Part shown: piece after piece, positions 1 through 12,100 of the stretch
Numbering within the stretch: the first letter of the stretch is position 1
Layout: the number at the start of each line of letters is the position of its first letter
Source of the DNA: Eucalyptus grandis
Lineage: Eukaryota > Streptophyta > Magnoliopsida > Myrtales > Myrtaceae
Reading direction: 5' to 3'
Assembly (NCBI RefSeq): GCF_016545825.1
Contig: NC_052617.1
Location: 5,910,600-5,974,599, forward strand
Length of the DNA stretch: 64,000 bases
The notes under the pieces: model-generated
Seen by the model: the letters and a program-made list of their open reading frames with translations, nothing else
Told to the model about the DNA's origin: nothing
The model's database searches: none
Program-made: the position numbers and the translations under genes

Positions 1-3000
1 TCATTTGAAACCCTAATTATTGCACTATTCTTTAACCTTAACGTCGTGGGTTATGAAGCAAAGCAAGGTGGTCCATCTTATTTTTGGCTGTCAGTATGCG
101 AAACAGAAGTTTGACCTTTGCATTGTGAACGCCACGCGAAACAACCCGTTGGCCATCTCACGTTCTCATGTGAGCAGGTATGGCTTGATTCACTGAACTC
201 AAGAGCGGCCACCGCCTAATACGTCCAAAAAGGATCTTTCATCGCTCTTTGGTTTGGCATCTTATATGTTGATACGGATTATTATCCATACTATGAATTA
301 AGTGCAAGAAAGAAACGATTTTCTAGGGCATTGATGTAATAATTATCTATGTGCTAACTGTACCTATTGCTCGTGATAAATAAAATTCTTGCAACATCCA
401 TGGCTATTGCTCTCCTATGTATGATCGCTACAGTATATTCTTTCACTTCCTGGATACAAATACTTGATAAAGAAGCATATTTGGAGGTACTAATTCATGG
501 CTGGGATTTGGCAGTTGATAATGATGGTCTTTGAAGCAGAATTTTCACGGGGAAGTATTGTATCAGTATGTAGGGCTTAATTCGCAAACAAAGACAAATC
601 GTTGAAGGCTTGAGATAAGCGAATTTTCCTATAAGGTAGCCTGACACAAGTTCTCGGGAGTTGCGTGATTCAAAATCTTAAATCTAGTGTTGGCGATGGA
701 GCACTTTGGTCACATAACTCACATCAAAACCTTAAATTTTCCACGAATAGATAGTCAGGGATGGCTAGAAAACTAATGCTCAATGCTTATAATTCCTCCG
801 TGCAAAGAAACCCTAAAAGGACCCACAAAAGATAGGATTATATCAGTCCTCTTCCTATTTTGTAAGCACTATGTACGTGGAAGTCAAGCAATAACTTTCC
901 GCGAGAGTTTCCAGCTCGAAAGCTAACATTATTTATGACGCAAGCAATCAATCATACATGCACAACATTTCTAGTACATGTGTAGCTCAAGGTTCATTCA
1001 CAAGTTTAAGCCTAATCAAGATGCTTCCTCCTTTTATTTTCTGACCCTCAAATTTAAAGAATCCCGGTGAGTAGAATTCAATCCGTCTTCGAAGTCTCGA
1101 TTGTACATAGTTTAGGAAGATAATTATCTATGTTGAATATAATCCCATTTTGTTTCCGCCATGAGAGCTTGCTTATACAAGAAACAAGGCATAAATGCAC
1201 GTGCAAAAAGTATTAGGTCTTCGCCCACTTGGCAAGGGCTAGGTTACCACAACGAGGTACGGACATTTCCTAGTATCTGCCTTAGAAAAGTCACTTCCTT
1301 TATAGAGATTATATGGTCCAACTCTTTCGAACATGTTTAGTTGTTGCAAGATTATATAATAAGATGGTCACAAGAGCTTACTCTAGGGAGTTCATACCTT
1401 GTACCTGACTTGGATTTGACTGACTCTTAAATATAAAAACAAGTCAAAGTCTAACTTGAAAAGTCAAAACGAATAGCCAGGTGTAGAGGTTGCCCCTATG
1501 GTCATGAATAGTAACGAATTTTTATATGTTATTAGTGTTTTCTAGAGCAAGAACCACAATAATAAGTATTATTTTTCAAGGTGAATCTCATGTCAATAAA
1601 TACTCCTCTAAAACCGTGGACTAGACAAGATGCTAACCAAATTTTAGGTGGATAGCCCATCTAAGGACCGTTCACACTTGGTACGATGAGAAATTTAATT
1701 TATGTGGCGCACCTAATTCACACATTGAGTCTATTCTATACCGATTGAGCACATATCGCGTGATTTAATTAAATACTTTACCGATGAGAATAATCAACTA
1801 ATATTTTACCTTGTTTCCTTGCTCATCTCCATATCCTGTGTATCCCGCATCGGTGGAAAGAGCAAGTGCTTTCTGCGACAGGAAACCAAATCAATAAAGA
1901 ATCACTTAGATATAAGATAGAAAGATAAGAAATTATCCTAACCCTACCCACCACTTTCCTCAAGAAGGAGGAGGAGAGAGAAACTGTTCCATTAAAAAAT
2001 AGTAGCGTAAGAACAAGTTCCCGTATGAGAGAGAAATGAACCACGTGCTTTGACTTTCAACCTCTGTTTAGATTCAGCTAGGGCAGCCCGGAGATTTAGG
2101 AAGTTTCTTGATCATTTGGCATGTCCTTACCTGGCTATTGCGCTATCATGCTGGGTTGCACGAGTTCTCAGGGGAGGAAAAGAAGGATCTTGTTTGGGAC
2201 CATGATGTCCTGGACAATCATGTCTTACCTGGCTATTACAGACGCATGGTTATCTTCGCTCACTTATTTTCCACATTTTTGTTTCTAGTCCAGAGACAAT
2301 GAACGTAGCACAATCTTTTGGAAAAGGGTATCCTCCCCGAGTCGGTTCTTAATTATTGTTGACTTATAACTTAGTCGCCAGATTCGTTCGTGGATCTTAC
2401 TTGGTGTTAACTTCTCCAAAATAATGCAATGGACATATTATAATGGGTATTTGAATGAGCGAGCCATTTCCAAGCATTCTGTAAGATTTCGCATAACGAT
2501 TTGTAAAATATTTTTGTAACTCAATTCTTTATAGCTTTGCTATTTCTTTCGTGGACTCTGTTATAGGTTACGCGTTACTTGTAATTTGGGATTGAATTTT
2601 TTACTTAGAAGAGTAAGATTCAAACCAAGAAGAACGGTTCAAGGTCTACAAAAGCATGGTATAGAAGTTTCTTTTTTAAAATGTTTGTGATAGGCCTTCT
2701 TTGAACGTGGAATGTGATTCACCCATTCAAAGGTACCTTTGTAATTCATCATGACACTTTGTAAATCCATTTACTAAATGAACATTAAGCTGCCTAGTAT
2801 TACTATAGAAGCAGATTTATCTATCCTTCAACGAAAAAAAAAGTTCATTTAAAGCACTGTATCTCATGCATGTAATAGTGCAGTCAAGTCCTAAGCATTT
2901 GACCGAATGCAATCAAAGTCCAAAATATCTTTAAAAAGGTGCAAATATGTCCTATGATAGTCCTTCTGAAAAATGACTGGCGTGACAATTGAAAATTACC

Positions 3001-3302
3001 TACGCGATTAACTTATATCACTCTTTTCAATGGGAGGACTCGGTTGCATTCTAGATAAAATTAATTGAAGGTTTGAATTGATCAATTAAAAGGCTGAATC
3101 TTCGATCATGTTCTGTACTCTATCAATGACTCTGGGTACACTTTCTTTTCGTCCTTTGACCTTTTAGCCGCTGGGGCCATCGAAGGGGGGACCAAGGTGT
3201 CTATAAGGCCCACCAAAAAAATCTCTAAACCTAAAAAGAACCATCCTGAAGGTCAACTCAAACATCGACATTACCGATATCTGTCTGCATAAAGTCCTTT
3301 AC
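1..3302. other. Gene-poor AT-rich intergenic DNA
   Basis: I see no coding exon, RNA gene or intact mobile element here. Open frames are short and lack family resemblance. A 19-20 base sequence (catgtccttacctggctatt) occurs near 2118 and again, one base shorter, near 2219; I cannot assign it to an element. Confidence 0.5.
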
Positions 3303-3419
3303 CTGGGCCATGGCCGATGTTATGATGTGGGGAATAGGCCGTGTCGTGTCGCCTATTCCGAGCTTTATCAACTTTGCATGCGGGTACTTCTCAGCGTGCT
3401 CAGCCTCGCGAATCGAAAT
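3303..3419 (-). pseudogene. Orphan exon of LL-diaminopimelate aminotransferase (AGD2/ALD1 family)
   Basis: A single minus-strand block reads ISIREAEHAEKYP, then KLIKLGIGDTTRPIPHIITS, then AMAQ. This matches the N-terminal segment of plant LL-diaminopimelate aminotransferases, PLP enzymes of plastid lysine synthesis (AGD2) or pipecolate-based immunity (ALD1), where REAEH..KYP and LGIGDTT.PIP are hallmarks. The block ends exactly at a splice-donor-like CAG|GTAAAG (donor at 3302-3301) and is preceded by a T-rich stretch and AAAG, so it looks like one exon with its borders. I found no other exon of the gene on either side within several kb, and the PLP-lysine region is absent. An R replaces the usual E in the GDTT.PIP motif. 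It is most likely a relic left by a duplication or gene-fragment capture. Confidence 0.72.
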
Positions 3420-3448
3420 CTTTAATCCCACAACCGAAACAACAACAA

Positions 3449-3473
3449 TAAAAAAAAAAAAAAAAAAAAAAAA
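3449..3473. repeat. Poly(A) tract beside the orphan exon
   Basis: A run of more than 20 A residues lies on the + strand. On the minus strand it is a T tract about 30-50 bases upstream of the AGD2-like exon, where a polypyrimidine tract would sit. Confidence 0.8.
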
Positions 3474-3479
3474 CATTAT

Positions 3480-3756
3480 ATGTCAGGAGAGAAAACGAAA
3501 TCTCAACGGAAAAGAACTCGTCTTGATCGATCCTCACGGATGAGAGCTGACCTCGGGAAAAAGATAACCATTTTTCAGGCTTTCCATGTTGACATTTCGG
3601 GGGACTCTGGTGCAATGACCTGTGATTGGTCTCGGAAGTATGTGTTAGATACGAGAATTATTAGAAAATTTCGATGCCAATGGTCCATTCGAACGACCCA
3701 AGTTTGAATACATCAGTTACACATAAAACTAAGTCAAACACATAATGGACCGATCA

Positions 3757-3792
<36 letters not shown>

Positions 3793-6700
3793 AACGAGGA
3801 CATGACTGACGATCATCACGCTTGGGGTTGACGAAGAATAATCCACCCACTTGCTCAAGATGAAGAACAGAAGTACGCCCTTTTGACTTTGTGAGTGGAC
3901 ACGATCAATTTATTTATTTTTTCCTCCAGGTTGAATTCTAGAAAAGGACGCATGGAGAGATGTTGAAATGCCAACTTTGTAACGACCACGTACATGTAAG
4001 ACCACCATTCATGTTTGGATGTATACGTGCTTTCCTTTTTGCCATTTTTTCATCTTTGGACTTTTACTTTAAACAAATGAATTTTTGGGTAACCAATTCT
4101 TATTGTTGAGAAAAGAGAGGAGAAAAGAAAAATCCATTTTCTCATGGTGGTCAGATTAATCAGAGAATCTTGTCAGGTGATACTTCTAGAGAGAAATTAG
4201 TGTGATGTTAGCAAAGTGAGATTGATAGAGAAAAGGGTTCTATCAACTTGTGCAGAAATCCTCGCTATCAAAAGTTGATTTGTTCTAATGAAATCATGAG
4301 TATATATAATAGATAAGAATAATGTGTTTGTATGATATGTTATGATTTTAAATCGTTTAATCATGTCGCCCATGGATCAAGATTGCGCTAGTACTATGGA
4401 AAGTGCATATTCTCGGCGCCATGAGATGTGCTAGGATAGACTTACCAAGTCTTGCCTTGTCCTCCAATGCCACACTGCAAATCACCCTGAAAACACAATG
4501 AACGTGAAAAGTTACTTTAGAAGAGTACCTACACGATAACTCCGAATACATCTTCCTCATCGAACTATCTAATCCAACTTCATACGTGGTCAATAAGAGA
4601 GAATGAGAGAGAAATTTGAATCCTCATGCGTAACACGATATACCAGACCTGGACGAATAGAGCCGTGGATGGCGAGAAGAAGCTGCATGAGGCATGCGAA
4701 AGCGAGAGGATGGCAGGTGAAGATACATGGCTCTCCCTTCTTCGAGATCAGACACTCCTCGGTATCGAAAGAGCAAGAGAATGATGCTATAGATCGAATG
4801 ATATGTGAGCTTAGGAGGGAATTAAAGGGCCGGTTGGAGCCCAATATATAGGGCTCGCGTACAAAGACCTAGAAAAAAATTTGACCATTCGGTAGTTGGC
4901 GGATATCTAACTCGCCATGGTATTTTCTCAGGAACTTCCAGGAAAAGAACAAAGGGAGATGAGACAGGCGCTCACGCAATCCCATCAATCATCTGGCCTC
5001 TCTCTCTCTCTCTTCCTTTCTTTGGGGCCTTCGTTTTTTTAGCATGAATTATTAGTTCCTTAGTCTAACATGCAGAGATATGAACACTCTTGCATCCCAC
5101 AAGCATACGTATAACCCTCAAACTTCAAAGTACTTGCTCTCAAAATGTGCTCCGTTTATGTGGAAAGTTTGTGCGGAGGGTTACACTTTCCCCGAAATTG
5201 CATTGCCCTTTTGGCCTTTAAGAGTCCATGACAAACCGTCGCATGCAAATTAGCTTGCCTTTAGTGACTAAACAAGGAAAAATGAAATCCAAGCAAACAT
5301 GGCATGGATTCTAGGAACCTGCCCCGAAGTTTACGTTCGTGCGACTTAGCCCTCCCCTGAGAGCGGAGGTCAAACGTAGGAAAAGAGGACGGGACTTTGA
5401 AAACAAAAACAAAAAAATACTTCGAACCCTGCTTTCAGCAGCTTCAACGTTATTCTCATCTAATCTGCTTTAGTAAATTAACGTTCAACAAGGAGCCGGC
5501 TGGTTCCAAGCAAAGTTTCGAACCGTCTTCTACGCTTTGGACGCAGCTTGTTCAACAAGAGAGGTTGCACACCATCTACCGATGTATGTTACGTTACATA
5601 GGTTATCCGCTATTCGTGTTGTGAAATTTCCCTTCGTTTCGCAAGTATACGCCGATCTAATGCGTAAAGCCAGGTGTCATCTGGTAATTTACATAGTTGA
5701 TTGGCGATGCATCATTTCCCCGGCTTTTCCGAGAGCCGTCGAGAGTTGAAAAGTGATCGAGATGGAGACGCCAATAGAAGGATCGCGTGTAGAATCTTTG
5801 TCTTATTACCATCCTTGTCACACACGAATCATCTCCGTACCATGAATGTGTAGGGGACTTTTTTTTTGTTTTTTTGTTTTTTAATAGTGGGAAAATTCAT
5901 GGCTTAAATAGGTCCATACATTTTAGATAAATTGCCTAAGGTGCAGGGCTGGCCTGTCCCCGAGCGGCAACAAGCTAGGCAGTCCGAAGACCACCCTACT
6001 GTATATAAGCCGTCCACCAAAAATTTAGACACGTCTATCTAAATTAAAATTGACTCCACCCTTATCTATCCAAAAAATCCGTCCATTTTTTTTTTTTTTT
6101 GAAGAACATATGCTTTTCGTAATTTAGGGTTTCGAAATGTCTACGATCACTTGATGTAATTTTCACATGGGGAAAATTTTTCATGTTATGGAAGATTGAG
6201 AATAAATGACCTTATCTTTCTTATGATCAGGAAATGAAATGACACAAATTTCAAAATCTTATGGGCACACATCAAGGTTCGTATTTTCCATCAACTCATT
6301 TTTTATTGACAATTGCAAATATTTGAATATCCACCCATATGCGAAATAAACTAGGACAGAATCTAACTCTAATATAATATTAAAATGTCAGACCCAAAAG
6401 CTTAAATGATAGGTGAAGAAAAATCACATGTTCCCATGATCAAAGGATGTACGATATTGCAACACCACATTTTTATGAAGCAGGTTGTTTTTTGTCCTGA
6501 AAGCAAACAAATTATTCTTATTTAACCAAATCACCAATTGATAGTCAAAGAGTTCAAACCATTAGATTAAGACCCTCAAGCACGCACTAGATTTTGGCTA
6601 GATTAAAGTGTGAAACTATATAAAAGGATTGCAAAATTACGTGGTTGGTAAGACTTAAACTGAGAACCTCTTATTTTGATATGGATTTGACATGAAATCA

Positions 6701-7125
6701 TAGGGATGGAGATTTGTGAAAGTAGAAGGACTTAACTAGACAATCATAAAAGTATGTGGACGAAAATTATAATATTACGTAAGATTATTGTCAACTATTT
6801 AAAAAAATTGTTTTTATATAAAACATGGGTTAATATTTAAATATGTTAGGAGAAACCATGGTCTTCCTTACTCATCACCTGGTTGCTGCCGGTATGAAAA
6901 CAAAACATCTCTACACTGAACTTTATATGCAGAAATACTCAACAGGGACTTTTTCCTTGCTAGTCGTTTCCCATAAGAATACAAATTTCTCTATTGCAAA
7001 CTTCAATGCAGAAACATTCAACGGGAGCTTTTCTCTGAACTTACCAGACGCTGGAATCCTGTCGGATCCCACGCAACTGATCACGTCATATCGGAGCACA
7101 ACAATAATTAAATGAATGAGAGTCC
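3480..7125. other. Intergenic DNA with simple repeats
   Basis: No gene recognised. A (GA)n microsatellite lies at about 3761-3789 and a CT-rich run near 5000-5013. Open frames at 4590-4851 (both strands), 5397-5749 and 6843-7115 have no family resemblance that I recognise. The 6843-7115 frame holds a diverged internal duplication: a stretch beginning tgcagaaatactcaac recurs about 70 bases later as tgcagaaacattcaac. Confidence 0.45.
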
Positions 7126-7127
7126 AA

Positions 7128-7675
7128 TATCATAAAAATTATAAACCTTTCGCAATTTATCAATTTAATTATAATTATTTTCACACTTTATCAATTAAAT
7201 TATTCTAAAAAATTTTGATTGGAAATCATTAATGTGAACGTCGATTATGCAATGTGACACAATCAATATTATTGTAGATAATTTTTCAAAAATAAATTTT
7301 ATTATCACTTTTTTCTTCTTCTCAACCAAATTTGTCAAGGGCCATGACTCTCACCAACAACCAACAAGGGCTTGTGGGTTCTCGCCCAATGATTGCGACT
7401 CTCACTAGCCAAGATGAAAGGAATTAAAAAAGAAAGAATAAAATAATAAAACAAAATGAAAGAACAACAAAATAAAATATATTATTAAAAAATTGTACAC
7501 ATCAACGTTAGTCGTGTTACATAAGATGATCGGTATTCATGTCAATGATTTCTAACTAAAATTGACTAAATGACTCAATTGGCAAAACATCAAAAAGATT
7601 TAAAATGAAATTAATACAATTAAAAGTTTTATAATTGAATTGATACAATTACGATAGGTTTATAACTTTTTTTGC
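7128..7675. mobile_element. Foldback/MITE-like element with long imperfect inverted arms
   Basis: The left arm (about 7128-7265, beginning aaattataaacctttcgc) and the right arm (about 7505-7675, ending gataggtttataactttt) are imperfect reverse complements over about 150 bases. Both contain a 'gatttctaactaaaattga'-type stretch in opposite orientation. The centre carries ctcaccaacaacc..gggcttgtggg-type sequence and an A-rich stretch. There is no coding capacity. The arms are related to those of the element at 62965-63809, so both probably belong to one non-autonomous dispersed family. No target duplication is clear. Confidence 0.6.
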
Positions 7676-7801
7676 TATAGTCCCCTAAAAACAAGTGTGA
7701 ACTTCACGATAGTTCCTCCTGGCATTATAAAATAAATGAGTTTCTTCACATTTGTAAGGGAGAGGATTGACGCCGGAGCCGAATATTTTTCCTGTTCAAT
7801 A

Positions 7802-7834
<33 letters not shown>

Positions 7835-8280
7835 TTGAAATTGCGGTCCGGCATGACTTTAGTTTGAGGTGGAAAACTATAGTTGGGGACCAGACATGGA
7901 CGTTTTTAAATCATCGCTTGTCGGGACCAACAAGACAAGATGGATCGCTTTTGAAGGTGGAGAGATTGTGGCTGCTATAAACAAAGCCTAAACTTGTAGA
8001 AAACAGGAGTCGTGGTTGGGGAGAATTGCTGGTGGCTTTGGATTGATGCCATCGAATATGTGCGGTAGGAAAAAAGTTCACTTGGAAGGTGGGAGGCATG
8101 CCCTCCCCTTCTATATTCAATCCCGTCTTTACCAATACACCGTCGCCGTACCCATGAGCACCATGTGTCAATTCAGAGCTATCGTGAAAGGAAGAAAAAC
8201 CTAACCCCTCCCTATGTTAACCGGCACCTTTAGCGATCTTCCACTCCATAGTCAATGCCATTATCATCACTGTCGTCGAG

Positions 8281-8607
8281 GAGAAGATGAGGAGAGAGAG
8301 ATGATGGTAGCATGGGAGATTGGTCGTCAATGTTAGATCTAAGGACACTGTCATCATTGCCTTCGTCATTGTCATGACGGTATCACCTCCCTCAGAGGAA
8401 GGAGAGGATGAGGAGAGAGAGAGAGATAGATAGATGATGGTAGCATGGGAGGTTGGCTGTCGATGTTAGATCTAAGGACACTGTCATCATCGCCTTCGTC
8501 ATCATCATGACGGTATCACCTCCCTCATAGAGAGGAGAGGATGAGGAGAGGGAGATGATGGTAGCATAGGAGGTCGGTCGTCGATGTTAAATCTAAGGAT
8601 AGAGCTA
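8281..8607. repeat. Minisatellite of three ~120-133-bp units
   Basis: Three tandem units each contain gatgaggagag, a (GA)n stretch, atgatggtagcat, a 'ggtcgtcgatgttagatct'-like block, aaggacactgtcatcatc and gacggtatcacctccctc. The gatgagg anchor falls at 8286, 8407 and 8540, giving periods of about 121 and 133 bases; the length difference is partly in the GA/GATA stretch. No coding signal. Confidence 0.85.
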
Positions 8608-9032
8608 AGAGTATCCGCTTTCTAATTTAGCTTGTTGGACTTGTGCAACCCCACTATCTGATTGAATTAATATATTTTCAGCTTACCCTTACACGCTTCT
8701 ACATTAAAGGAAAGAATTATCATCATGAACCATTGATTATGGTGGTTTTTATTTTTTATTTATAAAAAGTACTATGGGCCTTAGTATGTGTTGTTCTTGT
8801 CAACACGCATGGTCATATAAAAGACATAAAGCATCAATCTCATCATGTGTAGAGATAAATATGTCATAAGAGTGGTGTGAAAACATTTCTCTACAGGTGA
8901 ATCTAACGTAAATTCCATTAAGATATACTTACACAAGATGACTACAATAGAATATGCCGTAGAATATGCTAATATTTTTATAATGGTGTAATAAAGTGCT
9001 TCTCTTTCTTTTTCATGTTGTGAAAATTTTTA

Positions 9033-9262
9033 TGACACCACTACCAACGCTAAAAATTTAAGTTATTAGACGAATATAAGGTTTATTATTAAAATATTTC
9101 AATACCCTCCTCACATGTAAATTTTCGATTGAAGGAACAAATAAGAGCCTAGAAGATTCGAATTCAAGACTTTTTAGCTCTGATATGAGATTTTGTTAAA
9201 CCACTATTAATTATTCTAAAAGTCTAGGTATTTAGATAAATGTATGGTTTATTCTAACACAT
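9033..9262 (-). mobile_element. Degenerate TRIM-like miniature retrotransposon
   Basis: Two diverged direct repeats of about 70 bases (9033-9101 and 9194-9262) flank about 90 bases. Just inside the left repeat is taccctcctcac, whose complement is a purine-rich tract. Just inside the right repeat is agctctgatatgag, the complement of a decayed initiator-Met-type primer-binding site (compare TGGTATCAGAGC). Repeat, polypurine tract, primer site, repeat is the layout of a terminal-repeat retrotransposon in miniature read on the minus strand. It is highly eroded, so the call is tentative. Confidence 0.4.
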
Positions 9263-9269
9263 ATTTACC

Positions 9270-11960
9270 AACAAACTTCTTAACTCACTAATGAAAAATC
9301 TAAGTGTTCCTACTTTTCCATTTAATGAATTAGATCACAATTACGTGACATCCAAGAATTATATATAAATAAAGATGCGAATGATAAGTGCATAGACATT
9401 TGGACACACGTACACAAGCTGAAATCAGGCTAAAAAATTAATCACGAAATCGCTTTTAATTCATCTCAAAAGTTTAAACCGGAGGACGAAAGTATGATTC
9501 AATATCGTTTTTAGATGCTTCGATAGTTTCCACAAACACGAGCGACAGAATCTAGCAAACTTCACGAGAAAGTTCAATGACATCGACTCATCCCTGTCGT
9601 CGCCAAATCACCACATACTAACGTGGGTTAATGTCGCCCGCCACGATTATTATCCAAGAGCCCTGTACGAACGTGGAAGTAATGCTTCTATCAAAAGTCA
9701 CCCCACTCGAAACAATTCCAAATTGCCACGATCCCAACGAGCAAAAGTCTTCGACCTAATTTGACCCCACCCCTCCAAAAAAAAAAGACCCAGAAAAAAA
9801 ATAATGAAAATATTTTTCGTTCAAACATTTTCTATAAACTATATAAGAGATCATTTGTAGTTAATATTATGAAATGATCAAATGCTTTTGTCTCTGATTT
9901 CAGCGAACTGAAAAAATTAAAGCCACGATCAACTATTGTGGCGCCAAATTAAAGTTGACAATATTTATTTATATTTCGATTTCTCGTTACTTCATTTTTC
10001 TTTGTTCAGTTATGCTGTTCCGAAAATTTCAGTCTATGTTAGCTTCAAGAATATGTTGGCATTACAGATGAAGGGACATAATTAAAAAAAAAAAAAAGAG
10101 GAATAAATTTACCGTTTCAAGAACTTGATTGGATAAATGCAAAAGTTGGAAAAAGAAATAAAAAAAGTAGTGCAATTTCATGGACTAAGTGTGTTTTTCT
10201 TTTAAAAAAATGACCATGTTTTCCTTGATCGCTTGTTCCAGGAAATTTCCTCGATTTAGTCTTTTTGATTGATAGATTCCACAGAAATGGGCATCAGCTT
10301 CATCTATTTTTTCACTCAAGTTTGCACGTGGATCATATTGTATAATAATCCACCAATAAGAGGGGTCTTATTTCCAACTGGAGATCGAGAGATATTGAGA
10401 TCTTTCCTAAAATATTCAAAGGATTGTATACTCTTAAAAAAATAGAAAATAGTTTAACCTGCAAATTCATGGGAAATTGATCACGAAAAATCACTAATGA
10501 GTGTAGTGTGAAATGAAGAAGAAGAAGTAAAATATATTACAAATTATGAGATTTAGAAAAACTCGAGCATAAGATGTGTTCTCATCTATAACGACCACTC
10601 GGGTTAGTCATGGTTCTAATCAAATATCGAAGTTGTGACTGTGGTAGGATGCGAAATAGAAATCCAAAGCTCGAAAATTCGGCTCCATCAGTAAAACCTA
10701 ATTAGTTCAGGCGGGGCTGTTTTCTTTTTTTTTTTTTTTCTTTGAGCCAATCAGTTTTTAAGCTTTTACCATGTGAAAAAGGGCTCGGAACGGCCTGAAG
10801 TTTCTTAAAACGACAACATATAAATATACATTGAAATAAATTGTCATCCCTCAATTGTTTTCCCTCAAATTATAAAAAATATTATTCTGCGATTGATGAC
10901 CAGATACAAAGTTATTACTTTTCATATCTAGATGTATCCAATTGCGTATTTTCTGCACAAAGAGAACCGTAGGTTTGCTTTTTCTGCGGTCCTGCGCTCT
11001 TTTCTCTAGTCTCCACCGCACTCGACCACGGGTCAACGGAGAGCTTCGCCGCCGGTCGGCGGCTCTGCTAACACAGGACCGACGGAGGACATGGCTTTTT
11101 TCCTTAAGAGAATTTGACTTTTCGTTTCGAAGTTTCCCCAAGCTATTTCAGTAAAACGTTAGCTGTTGAATTTTGGGAAAGGATGTCCGATTCTCGACCA
11201 ACGTTGGATGGAAAAAATGAGTAAATTTTGCTCGTCGATCTTAAATTTTTAAGTATTTTGGTACCTTGATATTTCATATAAAAGTTGCGAAATATTGTAA
11301 AAATTTACGACTTATTATATGTTGATGTTCTGTCGTTTGATGGATTGTGAAATCACTAAATATTTTCTCCTAGAAATAATGAGGAGGATTGATTTGAAAA
11401 TAGGAATGAGCTTGAGACGTTGCCTCTCCCCACTTCCATCTCCTGTTCGCGTGGTTTTTGTTTTTTGCGCCCCGATTTGTCATTTTCCTTTTTGCATTTC
11501 TTTGTCATGTGATTCTATATTTACTTGGCTTGCGGTTTCACATTCGGTTCGTGATATTGGATTTAAAACCTGGTTTTGTTTTGTTTGGTTTCTTCAGGAA
11601 TTTCCAGTTTTTTTTTTTTTAACATTCTTAAACAACCAAATTAGGCTCGTCTTGACATTTTTTTTTTTTTTTCTGAATATGGTTAACACTAAAAAAAATC
11701 TTAAATTGGTACACCTGTGGAATATTTATCCTCCATTGATTTTCGTTAAATTTTACTATCAAATTGCTGAGTTCGATGATACGTAGCAATTAATGGATAT
11801 ACTAGTTTGCGTGTTTCACTCTTCTTTTGTCACAAGTATACAAATTTATTAATCCAATTTAATAAAAACTAATAGAAGGTAAATTTATCACAAATATACC
11901 AATTTTGTGTTTTTTTATAGTAAATTGTTATAGGTGCACCTATTTGAAATTTTGTGGTAT
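9270..11960. other. Intergenic DNA upstream of TRM9
   Basis: AT-rich with several homopolymer runs (for example poly(T) near 10723 and 11660). The open frame at 11319-11786 is rich in F, L and C from T-rich DNA and shows no domain. Nothing else identified. Confidence 0.45.
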
Positions 11961-11974
11961 TAACTTGAATATAT

Positions 11975-12100
11975 GTGGGCGGGCCTGGCCCACCTCACTC
12001 ATCTATCCGGGGGGGCCCGGACTGCGAGGCAGGCCCGCGGAGTCCAACTCCGTCACCAAGGTGGGCCCGGCCCATTACGACCCGACCCGAGTGGCCCGCC
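11975..12100 (+). promoter_or_regulatory. GC-rich promoter block with TGGGCC/GGCCCA elements
   Basis: This GC-rich island contains repeated TGGCCCA, TGGGCC and GGCCCA words (for example 11986-11992, 12062-12067 and 12069-12074). These site II-like elements are known from promoters of plant housekeeping and translation genes. It lies upstream of the TRM9 leader and is followed by CT-rich sequence at 12208-12232. The role is inferred from motif content and position. Confidence 0.5.
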
